Positions 16,888 through 25,957 are shown, counted from the stretch's first letter. The stretch: 36,101 nt of DNA from Treponema sp. (GCA_031254615.1 JAIRUC010000133.1:1-36101); one strand, 5' to 3'. The notes: generated by a model from the sequence alone, not told the origin. Numbers and translations: made by a program.

Positions 16888-17790
16888 ATGCCAGAAACAA
16901 TAAACGCCGGCGATTCATCCAAAATCACAAGGGAGTATTTTGATTCCCTGCTTGTCGAAATGAGGCACATTGACGGAGTTCTGCCTTCAACCAAGCTGGA
17001 ACTTTACGGTGAAACTTTTTCCACGCCGATTATGCTGGCGGCCCTGTCCCATTTGCAGTCCGTTCATCCCGAAGGCATGGCGGAGGCCGCGCGCGGGATC
17101 AAGGCGGCGGGCGCTGTGATGTGGGCAGGCATGGGGGAAGATGCGGAACTTGAAGCCATCACCGCAACTGGAGCCAGAACAATCAAAATTATCAAGCCCC
17201 ATGCAGACAACCGCGATGTATTTAAAAAGATCGAACACGCCGAAAAGTGCGGCTGTCTTGCCGTCGGCATGGATATTGATCACGCCTTCAACAGAAAGGG
17301 CGAGTATGATGTAGTTCACAATCTGAATATGAGGCCGAAGAGCTTTGATGAAATCAGGGATTTTGTAAAAGCAACAAAATTGCCGTTTGTAATCAAAGGT
17401 GTTTTAAGCGAGCAGGACGCGTATAAATGCCTTGACGCCGGAGTGCGCGGAATTGTGGTGTCTCACCATCACGGCCATATTGATTACGCTTTGCCGCCCC
17501 TGCGCATATTGCCCGTTATCACAAAAGTAATAAGAAAGCAGATTCCGGTTTTTGTAGATTGCAGTATCGACAGGGGAATGGACGCCTTCAAGGCGCTGGC
17601 GCTCGGAGCCGACGCTGTTTCCGCAGGACGCGTCATTATGGGGCCGCTTGGAGCGGAGGGAGCAGAGGGGGTAAGAAAACTCATTGCCGCAATGACCGAA
17701 GAGCTAGCCGGAGCCATGGCGGCGACTTGTTCAAAGGATATACAGCATATTGATCCCTCGCTGATTTGGACGCCGGCTCGAAAGTTATAA
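16888..17790 (+). CDS. FMN-dependent alpha-hydroxy-acid dehydrogenase family protein
   Basis: TIM-barrel with FVIKGVLSEQDAYKCLDAGVRGIVVSHHHGH and VFVDCSIDRGMDAFKALALGADAVSAGRVIMGPLGAEG. Confidence 0.8.
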   Translation: MPETINAGDSSKITREYFDSLLVEMRHIDGVLPSTKLELYGETFSTPIMLAALSHLQSVHPEGMAEAARGIKAAGAVMWAGMGEDAELEAITATGARTIKIIKPHADNRDVFKKIEHAEKCGCLAVGMDIDHAFNRKGEYDVVHNLNMRPKSFDEIRDFVKATKLPFVIKGVLSEQDAYKCLDAGVRGIVVSHHHGHIDYALPPLRILPVITKVIRKQIPVFVDCSIDRGMDAFKALALGADAVSAGRVIMGPLGAEGAEGVRKLIAAMTEELAGAMAATCSKDIQHIDPSLIWTPARKL

Positions 17791-17798
17791 AAGATTCT

Positions 17799-17827
17799 TT
17801 GCTTTTTTTGGATTTTTACAATATAAT
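17799..17827 (+). promoter_or_regulatory. sigma70-type promoter of the STAS/phosphatase operon
   Basis: TTGCTT (17799-17804), 17-nt spacer, TATAAT (17822-17827), 31 nt before the STAS ATG. Confidence 0.6.
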
Positions 17828-17858
17828 AACACTAACGTAAAAAATCTTGGAGAAAACA

Positions 17859-18173
17859 ATGAATGATGAAACTTTGAGTATTACAGAAAGCATTTCCGAA
17901 GGAACGTGCAATCTTACCGCGAAAGGCCGGATTGATTCCAACAGCGCGGCGCTTCTTCAGGAAAAGCTGGAGAATGCTCTTAAAACAGATAAAAAAAACA
18001 TAATTCTGAATATGTATGAAATAAAATATCTTAGCTCTATAGGAATAAGAGTAATTTTAAAAATATACAAGCAGGCTAAAGAAACAGGTATTACATTTAA
18101 CATATCGCACCCGTCCGAATTTGTTAAAAATGTTTTGGGCATGGTCGCCTTAAAAGAGATGCTGGTGACATAG
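17859..18173 (+). CDS. STAS-domain anti-sigma factor antagonist
   Basis: STAS fold with conserved Ser motif IKYLSSIGIRVILKIYKQAKETG; ATG 17859 preceded by GGAG. Confidence 0.88.
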   Translation: MNDETLSITESISEGTCNLTAKGRIDSNSAALLQEKLENALKTDKKNIILNMYEIKYLSSIGIRVILKIYKQAKETGITFNISHPSEFVKNVLGMVALKEMLVT

Positions 18174-20458
18174 TGTATTCGATAAGGGCGAAAATTTTAA
18201 GTATTGCGCTTTTATTTATTGCCTCGATAGGCGTTACATTTGTTGTTTATTCAATGATAACAACCGTAAGGTACAAACGCCTGCGCCTTGATAGCATCGA
18301 AAAGACAGTTCAAGTTGAAACGGAAAAAGTAAACAGAATAGTATCGGTAATAGAGCGCGGCGCGAAATTTTACGCAATCGGCGGAAAACTCATCTTTCAA
18401 ATTCAACAGGAAGAATTCGGTGAAAAATTAGCGATTGAGTTTCTTTCAAATTTACCAATGGCAGTAGGCGGCGGTCTTTGGTTTGAGCCTTACGCTTATA
18501 AAAAAGACAGACTGCGCGAAGGTTTTTACGCTTTCTACGATAAAGAGTCGGGAAAGATACGGTTAGATGATACTTTTTTTATGGACGAATACGATTATCA
18601 TAATAAGAGCTGGTATCGTGAAATCGCGGACAGCATAAAAGAGCCGTATCATGTTGCGTGGGCAAAGCCTTATCTCGACGATTCCGGTTCATTCAGCCTG
18701 ATGACAACGGCAGGTTCCGGCGTTTTTGACGAAAACGGAAAACTTATCGCGCTGTCAATTGTGGATTGGGAAATTGACGAAGTCGTAAAGGAGTTAACCG
18801 CAATAAAACCTACGGAAAACAGTTTTGTTCTGTTATGCGTTCCGGAAAAAGATTATGTAATTTCCAGTACGCGCACAAGGTTATTGACGGGCGCGGGTAT
18901 GGAAAGCATCCCTTGGGATATAACCGCCGGTACTTTTGATTTGGACGGAATCACATATATGCGTTTCAGCAGAACCATGGACAACGGCTGGTTTCTGTCA
19001 ATTCAAATTCCGGAAAAAGAAATTTTTGCCGAAGTGGAAAAGCAAAACAGCCGTTTTTCAAAAATAATAGCAACAGCGTCAATATTACTGCTCCTTCTTG
19101 CCTTTTTATTGATTTCAAAGTTAATTAACAAACCGATTAAACAGCTTATCTTTGCCGTTTCTCAGCTTGCAGAAGGCAATCTTGACACGCAGATTAAAAT
19201 ATCGTCACATGACGAGTTGAGCCTGCTTGCGGATACGTTCAACAAAATGACAGGCGAGCTAAAAAAATCAATCGAAGAAAACGCGCACGAGCGTACGGAA
19301 AAGCAGAGGATTAATACCGAACTTAGCGTAGCTTCTTCAATACAGCTCAGTATGCTGCCGAGTATTTTTCCCCCGTTTCCCGAAAGGACGGAGTTTGACA
19401 TCTATGCGTCGATGACTCCTGCAAGGGAAGTGGGCGGCGATTTTTACGATTTCTTTTTTGTAGATAAGGATAATCTTGTGGTAGTAATTGCCGATGTTTC
19501 AGGCAAGGGAATTCCCGCCGCCCTGTTTATGGTAACTGCGAAAACATTAATAAATAATAACAGCTCCTGGAAAAGCCCTGCCGCTGTTTTTGAAAATGTA
19601 AACAAAAAGTTATGTGAAAATAATGAAATGGGTCTTTTTGTTACGGCAATTATAGGTTTTTATAATATTCCTACCGGAAGATTTGTTTTTGTTAACGCCG
19701 GGCATAATCCTCCGCTTTTATCAAGAAACGGAAAAAATTATGAGTTTGTAAGAACGGAGCCCTGTATTGTTTTAGCGTTCATGGAAGATATAAAATACAG
19801 GGAAGAAGAATTGTACCTTCAGCCGGGCGATGTGTTTTATTTATATACCGACGGAATAACGGAAGCAATGTCACATGATATGGAATTGTTTGGCGAACAG
19901 AGGCTTATTAACGCGCTCAACAAAAATAAAGATCGTTCGCCGCAGGAGCTCTTGCATGCGATAAAACGCGAAGTTGACAATTACGCGGACGGAACAGAGC
20001 AGGCGGACGACATTACAATGCTCGCCCTCAAGATATACGAAAACGCGGATAATTCCGTGAAAAAGTTTAAACTTCAGGCAAAGGTTGAGAATTTAAGCCG
20101 ATTAATTGATTTTGTAAATACGGAATTGAAAAAAAGCGGCTGCCCGCCCGATCTGCAGGATCAAATTAACGTTGCTGTAGAAGAAATTTTTGTAAACATA
20201 GCGAATTACGCTTACAAGCCGGATGCGGGCGATGTAACTCTGTCTATTTCAATTGGAAATAAAGTGGTTGTAAAGTTTGAGGATACCGGGAAACCCTACA
20301 ACCCGCTTGAACAGGCCGACCCGGATTTGGAAACAGACCTTTCCAGCCGCGAAATCGGCGGTCTTGGGATTTACCTTGTTAAAAAGCTGGTTGATTCGAT
20401 TGAATATTCCCGTGTTGATGATAACAATGTTCTTGTGATTACTAAAGGGCTTCTTTGA
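18173..20458 (+). CDS. sensor (Cache-like)-HAMP-PP2C (SpoIIE) phosphatase with C-terminal RsbW-type HATPase domain
   Basis: Extracellular sensor between two TMs, HAMP (INKPIKQLIFAVSQLAEGNLD), SpoIIE block (AREVGGDFYDFFFVDKDNLVVVIADVSGKGIPAALFM), C-terminal HATPase (INVAVEEIFVNIANYAY...REIGGLGIYLVKKLVD). GTG start overlaps the STAS stop by 1 nt. Confidence 0.9.
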   Translation: MYSIRAKILSIALLFIASIGVTFVVYSMITTVRYKRLRLDSIEKTVQVETEKVNRIVSVIERGAKFYAIGGKLIFQIQQEEFGEKLAIEFLSNLPMAVGGGLWFEPYAYKKDRLREGFYAFYDKESGKIRLDDTFFMDEYDYHNKSWYREIADSIKEPYHVAWAKPYLDDSGSFSLMTTAGSGVFDENGKLIALSIVDWEIDEVVKELTAIKPTENSFVLLCVPEKDYVISSTRTRLLTGAGMESIPWDITAGTFDLDGITYMRFSRTMDNGWFLSIQIPEKEIFAEVEKQNSRFSKIIATASILLLLLAFLLISKLINKPIKQLIFAVSQLAEGNLDTQIKISSHDELSLLADTFNKMTGELKKSIEENAHERTEKQRINTELSVASSIQLSMLPSIFPPFPERTEFDIYASMTPAREVGGDFYDFFFVDKDNLVVVIADVSGKGIPAALFMVTAKTLINNNSSWKSPAAVFENVNKKLCENNEMGLFVTAIIGFYNIPTGRFVFVNAGHNPPLLSRNGKNYEFVRTEPCIVLAFMEDIKYREEELYLQPGDVFYLYTDGITEAMSHDMELFGEQRLINALNKNKDRSPQELLHAIKREVDNYADGTEQADDITMLALKIYENADNSVKKFKLQAKVENLSRLIDFVNTELKKSGCPPDLQDQINVAVEEIFVNIANYAYKPDAGDVTLSISIGNKVVVKFEDTGKPYNPLEQADPDLETDLSSREIGGLGIYLVKKLVDSIEYSRVDDNNVLVITKGLL

Positions 20459-20581
20459 GTAATATGTAATCCCCTCCAATAATTCCTATCGTAATTGCGG
20501 TATAAATGTATGCCCTCCTATGATTATTGTCAATGAAATAATTAATTTTTACCCCTTAGCCGCCCCGCTCCCAAACAACAA

Positions 20582-20644
20582 CATTTCTCATTTCACATTT
20601 CAAACTGCTCACTACTAACTATTAATTGTTCACTATTAACTATT
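20582..20644 (+). repeat. degenerate heptamer array, 9 units, upstream of flgN
   Basis: Parses exactly in 7-nt steps: catttct catttca catttca aactgct cactact aactatt aattgtt cactatt aactatt (approx. MAYTRTT). Confidence 0.75.
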
Positions 20645-20670
20645 AACCCCTCCCCAAAAAATACCGATAT
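20644..20670 (+). promoter_or_regulatory. candidate sigma28 (FliA-type) promoter upstream of flgN
   Basis: TAAC (20644-20647), exactly 15 nt, then ACCGATAT (20663-20670), compared with TAAA-N15-GCCGATAA. Leader to ATG 20689 would be short. Confidence 0.35.
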
Positions 20671-20688
20671 ATAAAAAGAGGTATTGTC

Positions 20689-21198
20689 ATGATTTATGAA
20701 AAATGTAAGGACATCTTATTAAGGGAGAGGGAACTTGTCCAAAAAGCGGCCTGTGAGCAGGAAAAAATGCGGGTTGCGGTGTTTAACCGCGAATGGCCGG
20801 GCTTTGAAGACAATGTTGACGCGCTGACCATAATCGAAAACCAGCTGGCGCAAATGGAAGATGAACGCGAACAGCTTTTTTACGCTTTTGAAGCGCTTTT
20901 ACAGCATAAAGACCATTCCTACGAAAGAGACGGCAAGGGGCGTTTTTACGCGATGGTCTCTCTTTTGCCCGAGAACCAGCGCAATGACCTGACCTCAATT
21001 TACCGCAGTTTGAAAATGGAAACTCTGGCGTTGCGGATAGCGAATGAGTCTCTCAGGACATATCTGGGCGGAATTAAGAATACAATCAGGGAATTTTTTG
21101 ATCAGGCGTTTCCGCAGAGGGCGGGAAAGATGTATACGCCGCAGGGAGTTCATCTTTCACATGATATGCGCAGCATGGTTTTGAATCAGAGTTTTTAA
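20689..21198 (+). CDS. flgN: FlgN-like flagellar export chaperone
   Basis: Helical 169-aa protein immediately upstream of flgK; FlgN-like pattern, position strongly supportive. Confidence 0.7.
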   Translation: MIYEKCKDILLRERELVQKAACEQEKMRVAVFNREWPGFEDNVDALTIIENQLAQMEDEREQLFYAFEALLQHKDHSYERDGKGRFYAMVSLLPENQRNDLTSIYRSLKMETLALRIANESLRTYLGGIKNTIREFFDQAFPQRAGKMYTPQGVHLSHDMRSMVLNQSF

Positions 21199-21207
21199 GG
21201 AGTATAT

Positions 21208-23097
21208 ATGACCTCAACATTTATGGGATTGGAAATCGGCAGAAGAGGGCTTCATGCCCACCAGCAGGGACTGGCGGTTACCGGACATAACCTTGACAAT
21301 ATCAAAACCGAAGGGTATTCGCGTCAAAGGGTGGAGATAACTCCGTTTGAACCGATTTATCTGCCGGGACTTAACCGCGCCCTTACGCCCGGCCAGATTG
21401 GACAGGGGGCGTCGGTCGAGCGAATCGAGCGCATACGCGACGAGCTTTTGGACAAGCGGATTGTCGCGCAGTCTTCGGGAGAAGGTTATTGGACTGTCCG
21501 CGACCGCTATATCCGCGAGATGGAGCAGTTCTATCTTGAGACAGGTGCCAATTCCGTAAGAAGCAAAATGGATAAATTCTGGGACGGATGGCAGGAGCTT
21601 TCACAGCACGCCGCGGACACGGAATTCCGCACAGCAGTTCTTCAGCGCGGAAAAACTCTGATAGACGGCATTCACAACCATTTTAATAATTTGAAAAGGC
21701 TTCAAACTCAGGTTGACGAAGATGTACAGATAAATGTTGAAAGAGTAAACGAAATAACGCGCCAAATCGCTATGCTTAACAAAGATATAACCCGCATAAA
21801 GGCAATCGGCGATAACCCCAATGATCTTATGGACAGGCGCGATTTGTTAGTCGACAATCTTTCCTCGATAATTGACGTAACGGTAAGCCATTTGGATCAT
21901 GATGAATTTATGGTGCATACTTCCGGTCATGTTCTGGTACAGGGGCAGAACGCGCGTCAGTTTGATATGCGCAAAGATATTGATTACGAAGGTTACGCGC
22001 ATATTTTCTGGCGCGATACAAAGGACCAGATTGTCTTTACAAAGGGAAGCCTTGGTGCGCTTTTGGAACTTCGCGACGTTACCATCGAAGATGAAATTCA
22101 GGGTCTTGATAACATGACCATGAATTTTACAGACCTTATAAATGAAATTCACAGTACAGCGTACGGGGCGAACGGCACTACCGGAAACAATTTCTTTTCC
22201 GAGTATCCGTTTGTAACAAACGTAAACGGAAATTACGACCGCTCAGGAGACGGCGTTTTTGATTCCAGTTACATATACAGAATAAACGGACAGAACCGTC
22301 TGGAATCGCATGCCCAGCCGGGTCTTGAAGGGATGATAACCCTTTCGGGCGCGGACGGGGACATAAACGTGCCTTATTATCCTACCGACACGGTTACGGA
22401 CATTATTACAAGGATTAACAATTCCGGCGCTGAAGTTGCGGCGCGGCTTAACAGGGACGGGATACTTTCATTAAAAGGGACTCCGGCAGAAACTGTGGAA
22501 GGCAGAAGGGTCAATCCTGATTTTGTTATACGCCATGTTGAAGATTCGGGGCATTTTCTTGTAGGTTACGCCGGATTACTGCTTGAATCGGGAGCGGAAG
22601 GCGCTTTCTCTTGGGACAGGGCAGATGCCGTAACAAGTCTTCGCGGCGGGGCTGAAAATTACGCTCTTGCCCCTGTTGCGCATCCTTCCGGCTGGATCGA
22701 GGTAAACCCCGCGCTGTTAAAAGACCCGACTTCTGTCGCGGCAGGCTTTGGCTACAACGGCAGAGCGGCTAACCCTGGAAACGGGGACGCGGCGGCGGAA
22801 ATCGCCTTAATCAGGAACAGCCCTGTAATGGTAGGCAAACTTGCCACCTTTGACGACTACTTTGCCGATTCTGTCGGGCGCATCGCTCTGTTAGGCGAAC
22901 AGTCGGGTATGGCGAAGGAAACGGAAAACCGCATTATGAAGTATTTAACAGACTGGCGCAGGTCAATTTCCGGCGTCAACATGGATGAGGAACTAGCGAA
23001 TATGATCCGTTATCAGCAAGGCTATAACGCGGCGGCGCGCTTTATAACAACGGTAAATTCGCTGTTGGATACAATAATCAACCGTTTGGGAGTTTAA
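21208..23097 (+). CDS. flgK: flagellar hook-associated protein FlgK
   Basis: MTSTFMGLEIGRRGLHAHQQGLAVTGHNLDNIKTEGYSRQRVEI and C-terminal YQQGYNAAARFITTVNSLLDTIINRLGV. Confidence 0.95.
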   Translation: MTSTFMGLEIGRRGLHAHQQGLAVTGHNLDNIKTEGYSRQRVEITPFEPIYLPGLNRALTPGQIGQGASVERIERIRDELLDKRIVAQSSGEGYWTVRDRYIREMEQFYLETGANSVRSKMDKFWDGWQELSQHAADTEFRTAVLQRGKTLIDGIHNHFNNLKRLQTQVDEDVQINVERVNEITRQIAMLNKDITRIKAIGDNPNDLMDRRDLLVDNLSSIIDVTVSHLDHDEFMVHTSGHVLVQGQNARQFDMRKDIDYEGYAHIFWRDTKDQIVFTKGSLGALLELRDVTIEDEIQGLDNMTMNFTDLINEIHSTAYGANGTTGNNFFSEYPFVTNVNGNYDRSGDGVFDSSYIYRINGQNRLESHAQPGLEGMITLSGADGDINVPYYPTDTVTDIITRINNSGAEVAARLNRDGILSLKGTPAETVEGRRVNPDFVIRHVEDSGHFLVGYAGLLLESGAEGAFSWDRADAVTSLRGGAENYALAPVAHPSGWIEVNPALLKDPTSVAAGFGYNGRAANPGNGDAAAEIALIRNSPVMVGKLATFDDYFADSVGRIALLGEQSGMAKETENRIMKYLTDWRRSISGVNMDEELANMIRYQQGYNAAARFITTVNSLLDTIINRLGV

Positions 23098-23133
23098 CAC
23101 CTAAAGGAGTTTAACACCTAAAGGAGTTTAACA
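23091..23133 (+). repeat. 17-bp direct repeat (2 full copies + 9-nt partial) between flgK and flgL
   Basis: agtttaacacctaaagg at 23091-23107 and 23108-23124, then agtttaaca at 23125-23133; unit 1 contains the flgK stop codon. Confidence 0.95.
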
Positions 23134-23144
23134 AGGAGTAAGTT

Positions 23145-24395
23145 ATGAAAAGAATATCGAGTGACATGGGCATTTCGGACATGCAATTTTATCTTAAACG
23201 CAAGGAAGAGGCGATTTCTAATATTCAGAATCAGATTGGATCAAACAACAGGCTCAATCAGTTAAGGGATGATCCTATTGCCGCTTCCCACGCCGTGCGT
23301 TATGAGTCATTTTTAGCGCGCCTTGACCGTTACGAGACCAATACCAAGTACGCGATGGAACATTTCAGCAACACTTACGATTATCTGAACGAGTCAAATG
23401 CGATATTGCAGAGGATACGCGAACTTGCGGTAACGGGCGCAAACGGCGTCTATTCGGCTGACGAACACAAAATCATGGCGGTTGAGGTAAATGAACTGTT
23501 AAAAGAACTTGTCGCTATTTCCAACAAGACAGGGCCCGACACAAAACAGGCGTTTGCGGGCGACAAGGTTTTTACAGAACCTTTCCGCACTGTCGAGGGC
23601 AGAGTAGACGGCGGCGATGAATCGATGATAGTCCGTGTTGAATACCGCGGAGCTGGAGCGACACGCAGGGCGGAAATAAGCGACCGTACCTTTTTGGAGC
23701 TTGATCTTGGCGGGGACGAGGCGTTTTGGGCGGAAAGAATGAAAATTTTTTCATCAACAGACGCTACCGATTACCGCGTGCAGGCGGCGGGTTCGTTCTT
23801 TATAGACGGAGTTGAAATTCAAGCGGCTCCCGGGGACACGTTACCCGCCATTGTCGCGAAGATTAACGATTCGGCGGCTCCGGTAAAAGCGTACATCGAC
23901 CCGGATTCAAGAGGGCTTGTTCTGGAAGGAACAACCCCGCACTTAATGCGCGCCGAAGACCGCGAGGGAGGGGCGACGGTGTTACGCGATCTGGGAATTA
24001 TAAACGGAAATATGCAGAATAACGCCCCAAACTGGAGCAATACCGCGCGCGTTCACGGCGGTTCAATCTTTGATATGGTTATCCGCCTAAGGGACGCAAT
24101 GTTAAGGTCAGACCATGAATTTATCGGAAGCCAGGGCATTGCAGGAATGGACCTTGCGGTAAGCAATATCGCCGTAAAAATGGCGGATGTCGGTAGCCGC
24201 CAGGAACGCGCCGAAATGACATGGCAGAGGATCAACAGGGAAATTCCCGACATAACGAATATGCTTTCCCGCGAAACAGGTCTTGATTTAACGGATGCCG
24301 CCACAGAACTGAAAATGTTCCAGCTTGCGCATCAGGCGGTGCTTCAGACAGCGGCAAAGATTATTCCGCCGTCATTGCTTGATTTTTTAAGGTAA
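23145..24395 (+). CDS. flgL: flagellar hook-associated protein FlgL
   Basis: MKRISSDMGISDMQFYLKRKEEAISNIQNQIGSNNRLNQLRDDPIAASHAVRY; follows flgK. Confidence 0.92.
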   Translation: MKRISSDMGISDMQFYLKRKEEAISNIQNQIGSNNRLNQLRDDPIAASHAVRYESFLARLDRYETNTKYAMEHFSNTYDYLNESNAILQRIRELAVTGANGVYSADEHKIMAVEVNELLKELVAISNKTGPDTKQAFAGDKVFTEPFRTVEGRVDGGDESMIVRVEYRGAGATRRAEISDRTFLELDLGGDEAFWAERMKIFSSTDATDYRVQAAGSFFIDGVEIQAAPGDTLPAIVAKINDSAAPVKAYIDPDSRGLVLEGTTPHLMRAEDREGGATVLRDLGIINGNMQNNAPNWSNTARVHGGSIFDMVIRLRDAMLRSDHEFIGSQGIAGMDLAVSNIAVKMADVGSRQERAEMTWQRINREIPDITNMLSRETGLDLTDAATELKMFQLAHQAVLQTAAKIIPPSLLDFLR

Positions 24396-24428
24396 GCGGG
24401 CGTTAGCCGATATAAAACAGGAGTAAAA

Positions 24429-24872
24429 ATGAAAGTAAACAGCAAAGCCTTTGGACTTATTGAAGTTGACGACAGGCAGAAAATTACCATTCCCGAAGGG
24501 CTTTACGGCTTTGAAGATTATAAAGAGTATGTGCTGATGGACGCGGAACACCAGCCTTTTTTCTGGCTTCAGTCGTTAACAGAAAAAGATATCGCATTCA
24601 TATTAATTAATCCGTTTATTTTCCGCCCGGATTATGAGCTGAACATTACTAACGAAGAAATAGAAGATATTGGGATAACATCTCCGGAAAAAGCGCTGAT
24701 CTTCGCCATTGTAACAATTCCTCCCGACGGAAGCGCGATGACAGCTAACCTTCAGGGGCCCCTGATAATTAACCGCGACAATATGACGGGAAAACAGGGG
24801 ATTCTGGCAGATGTCCGCTGGAATACAAGGCATGACATTGTCGCCGAGTTGAATAACGCGGGGAAACCATAA
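24429..24872 (+). CDS. fliW: flagellar assembly factor FliW
   Basis: [17 protein letters not shown]...FFWLQSL...[17 protein letters not shown]; overlaps csrA by 1 nt. Confidence 0.95.
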   Translation: MKVNSKAFGLIEVDDRQKITIPEGLYGFEDYKEYVLMDAEHQPFFWLQSLTEKDIAFILINPFIFRPDYELNITNEEIEDIGITSPEKALIFAIVTIPPDGSAMTANLQGPLIINRDNMTGKQGILADVRWNTRHDIVAELNNAGKP

Positions 24873-25108
24873 TGCTTATACTTTCAAGAAAAATAAATGA
24901 AAAAATTATAATCGGTGACGATATAACTGTTTCAGTAATTGAAATCCGCGGCGATCAGGTGCGTCTTGGAATAGAAGCGCCCAAAAAAGTAAAAGTTTTC
25001 CGGCAGGAAGTTTTTGAAGCAATAACCGCGGAAAACAAAGCCGCATCAGAATCCGCCTCTGTCATCCCGAAAGTCGATTTCCACGGAGCCAGCAGACAAC
25101 CGCTTTAA
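24872..25108 (+). CDS. csrA: carbon storage regulator CsrA
   Basis: [50 protein letters not shown]-terminal extension of about 30 aa. Confidence 0.97.
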   Translation: MLILSRKINEKIIIGDDITVSVIEIRGDQVRLGIEAPKKVKVFRQEVFEAITAENKAASESASVIPKVDFHGASRQPL

Positions 25109-25110
25109 CA

Positions 25111-25236
25111 AATGAGCAATGAGCAATTATCAATGAGCAATGAATAGTGAACAGTTAACAGTTAAAAGTGAACAGTTAATAATTAACAATGAAAAATGTT
25201 CACTGTTCACTATTCACTGTTAACTATTCAATGTTA
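25111..25236. repeat. heptamer array, 18 units, with internal strand switch (inverted repeat)
   Basis: 126 bp parse as 18 x 7 with no phase slip; left part AAYARTK-like, right part its complement MAYTRTT-like; perfect 15-bp inverted repeat 25141-25155 / 25202-25216. Confidence 0.85.
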
Positions 25237-25945
25237 ATTTGTTCAGTTGTTTAATCAAAGCGGACATATCGCGTGCCATTTCCGCCGTAAGTAACTGATT
25301 GTCGGGTAACGTTAATTCAAGAGCGTGAAGGCCGAGCCTTGACAACAGAGGTTTTTCGTCAACAGGGTCGCCTTTCCAGCCGCGTTTGAACGACGAAAGT
25401 TTTATGGGGTTTTCCTTTCCATATAGATTGTCGCAGACTACAGGGTGCCCCAAAGCCGCGGCGTGTACTCTAATCTGGTGAATTCTTCCGGTTTCCGGGC
25501 GCGCTTCAAGAACGCTGTAGTTTCCCGCGCTGAATAAACAAGTAAAACGTGTAAAAGATTCTTTTCCCTGATATTTGTCAATAATCGTCATGTGTTTTTT
25601 GTTGCCGTTTGGTACAAGCGCAAGATCGCAGGTTGTTTCCTTCCATGAAGTGCGCCCGTGAACAATAGCGATATATTTTTTGGAAACCTGCCTGTGTTCA
25701 AAAGCAACTGACAAACTGCGGTGTGTTTCCCTGTCCTTTGCGAAGATTACAAGGCCGGAAGTTTCTTTGTCTATGCGGTGGACTGTATAAATTTTGGGAA
25801 GCTTTAAATCGCGCTCTAAGAGTTTGTCCAGCCTTTCTTGTGATTCATCCCACCTGTCGCCGCCAATGGAAATCCCCGATGCTTTATTTACCGCAATAAA
25901 ATGAACGTTATCTGTAATTATTGAATACGGAGGCAAAGATTTCAT
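25220..25945 (-). CDS. RluA-family pseudouridine synthase (no S4 domain)
   Basis: VHRIDKETSGLVIFAKD active-site motif, YSVLEARPETGRIHQIRVHAAALGHPVVCDNLYG. Confidence 0.92.
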   Translation of the reverse strand: MKSLPPYSIITDNVHFIAVNKASGISIGGDRWDESQERLDKLLERDLKLPKIYTVHRIDKETSGLVIFAKDRETHRSLSVAFEHRQVSKKYIAIVHGRTSWKETTCDLALVPNGNKKHMTIIDKYQGKESFTRFTCLFSAGNYSVLEARPETGRIHQIRVHAAALGHPVVCDNLYGKENPIKLSSFKRGWKGDPVDEKPLLSRLGLHALELTLPDNQLLTAEMARDMSALIKQLNKLTLNS

Positions 25946-25957
25946 TAAAAATTCTTC

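Noticed and set aside
25111-25236. Possible CRISPR array
   Set aside because: Units are contiguous 7-mers without spacers, and no cas genes are present.
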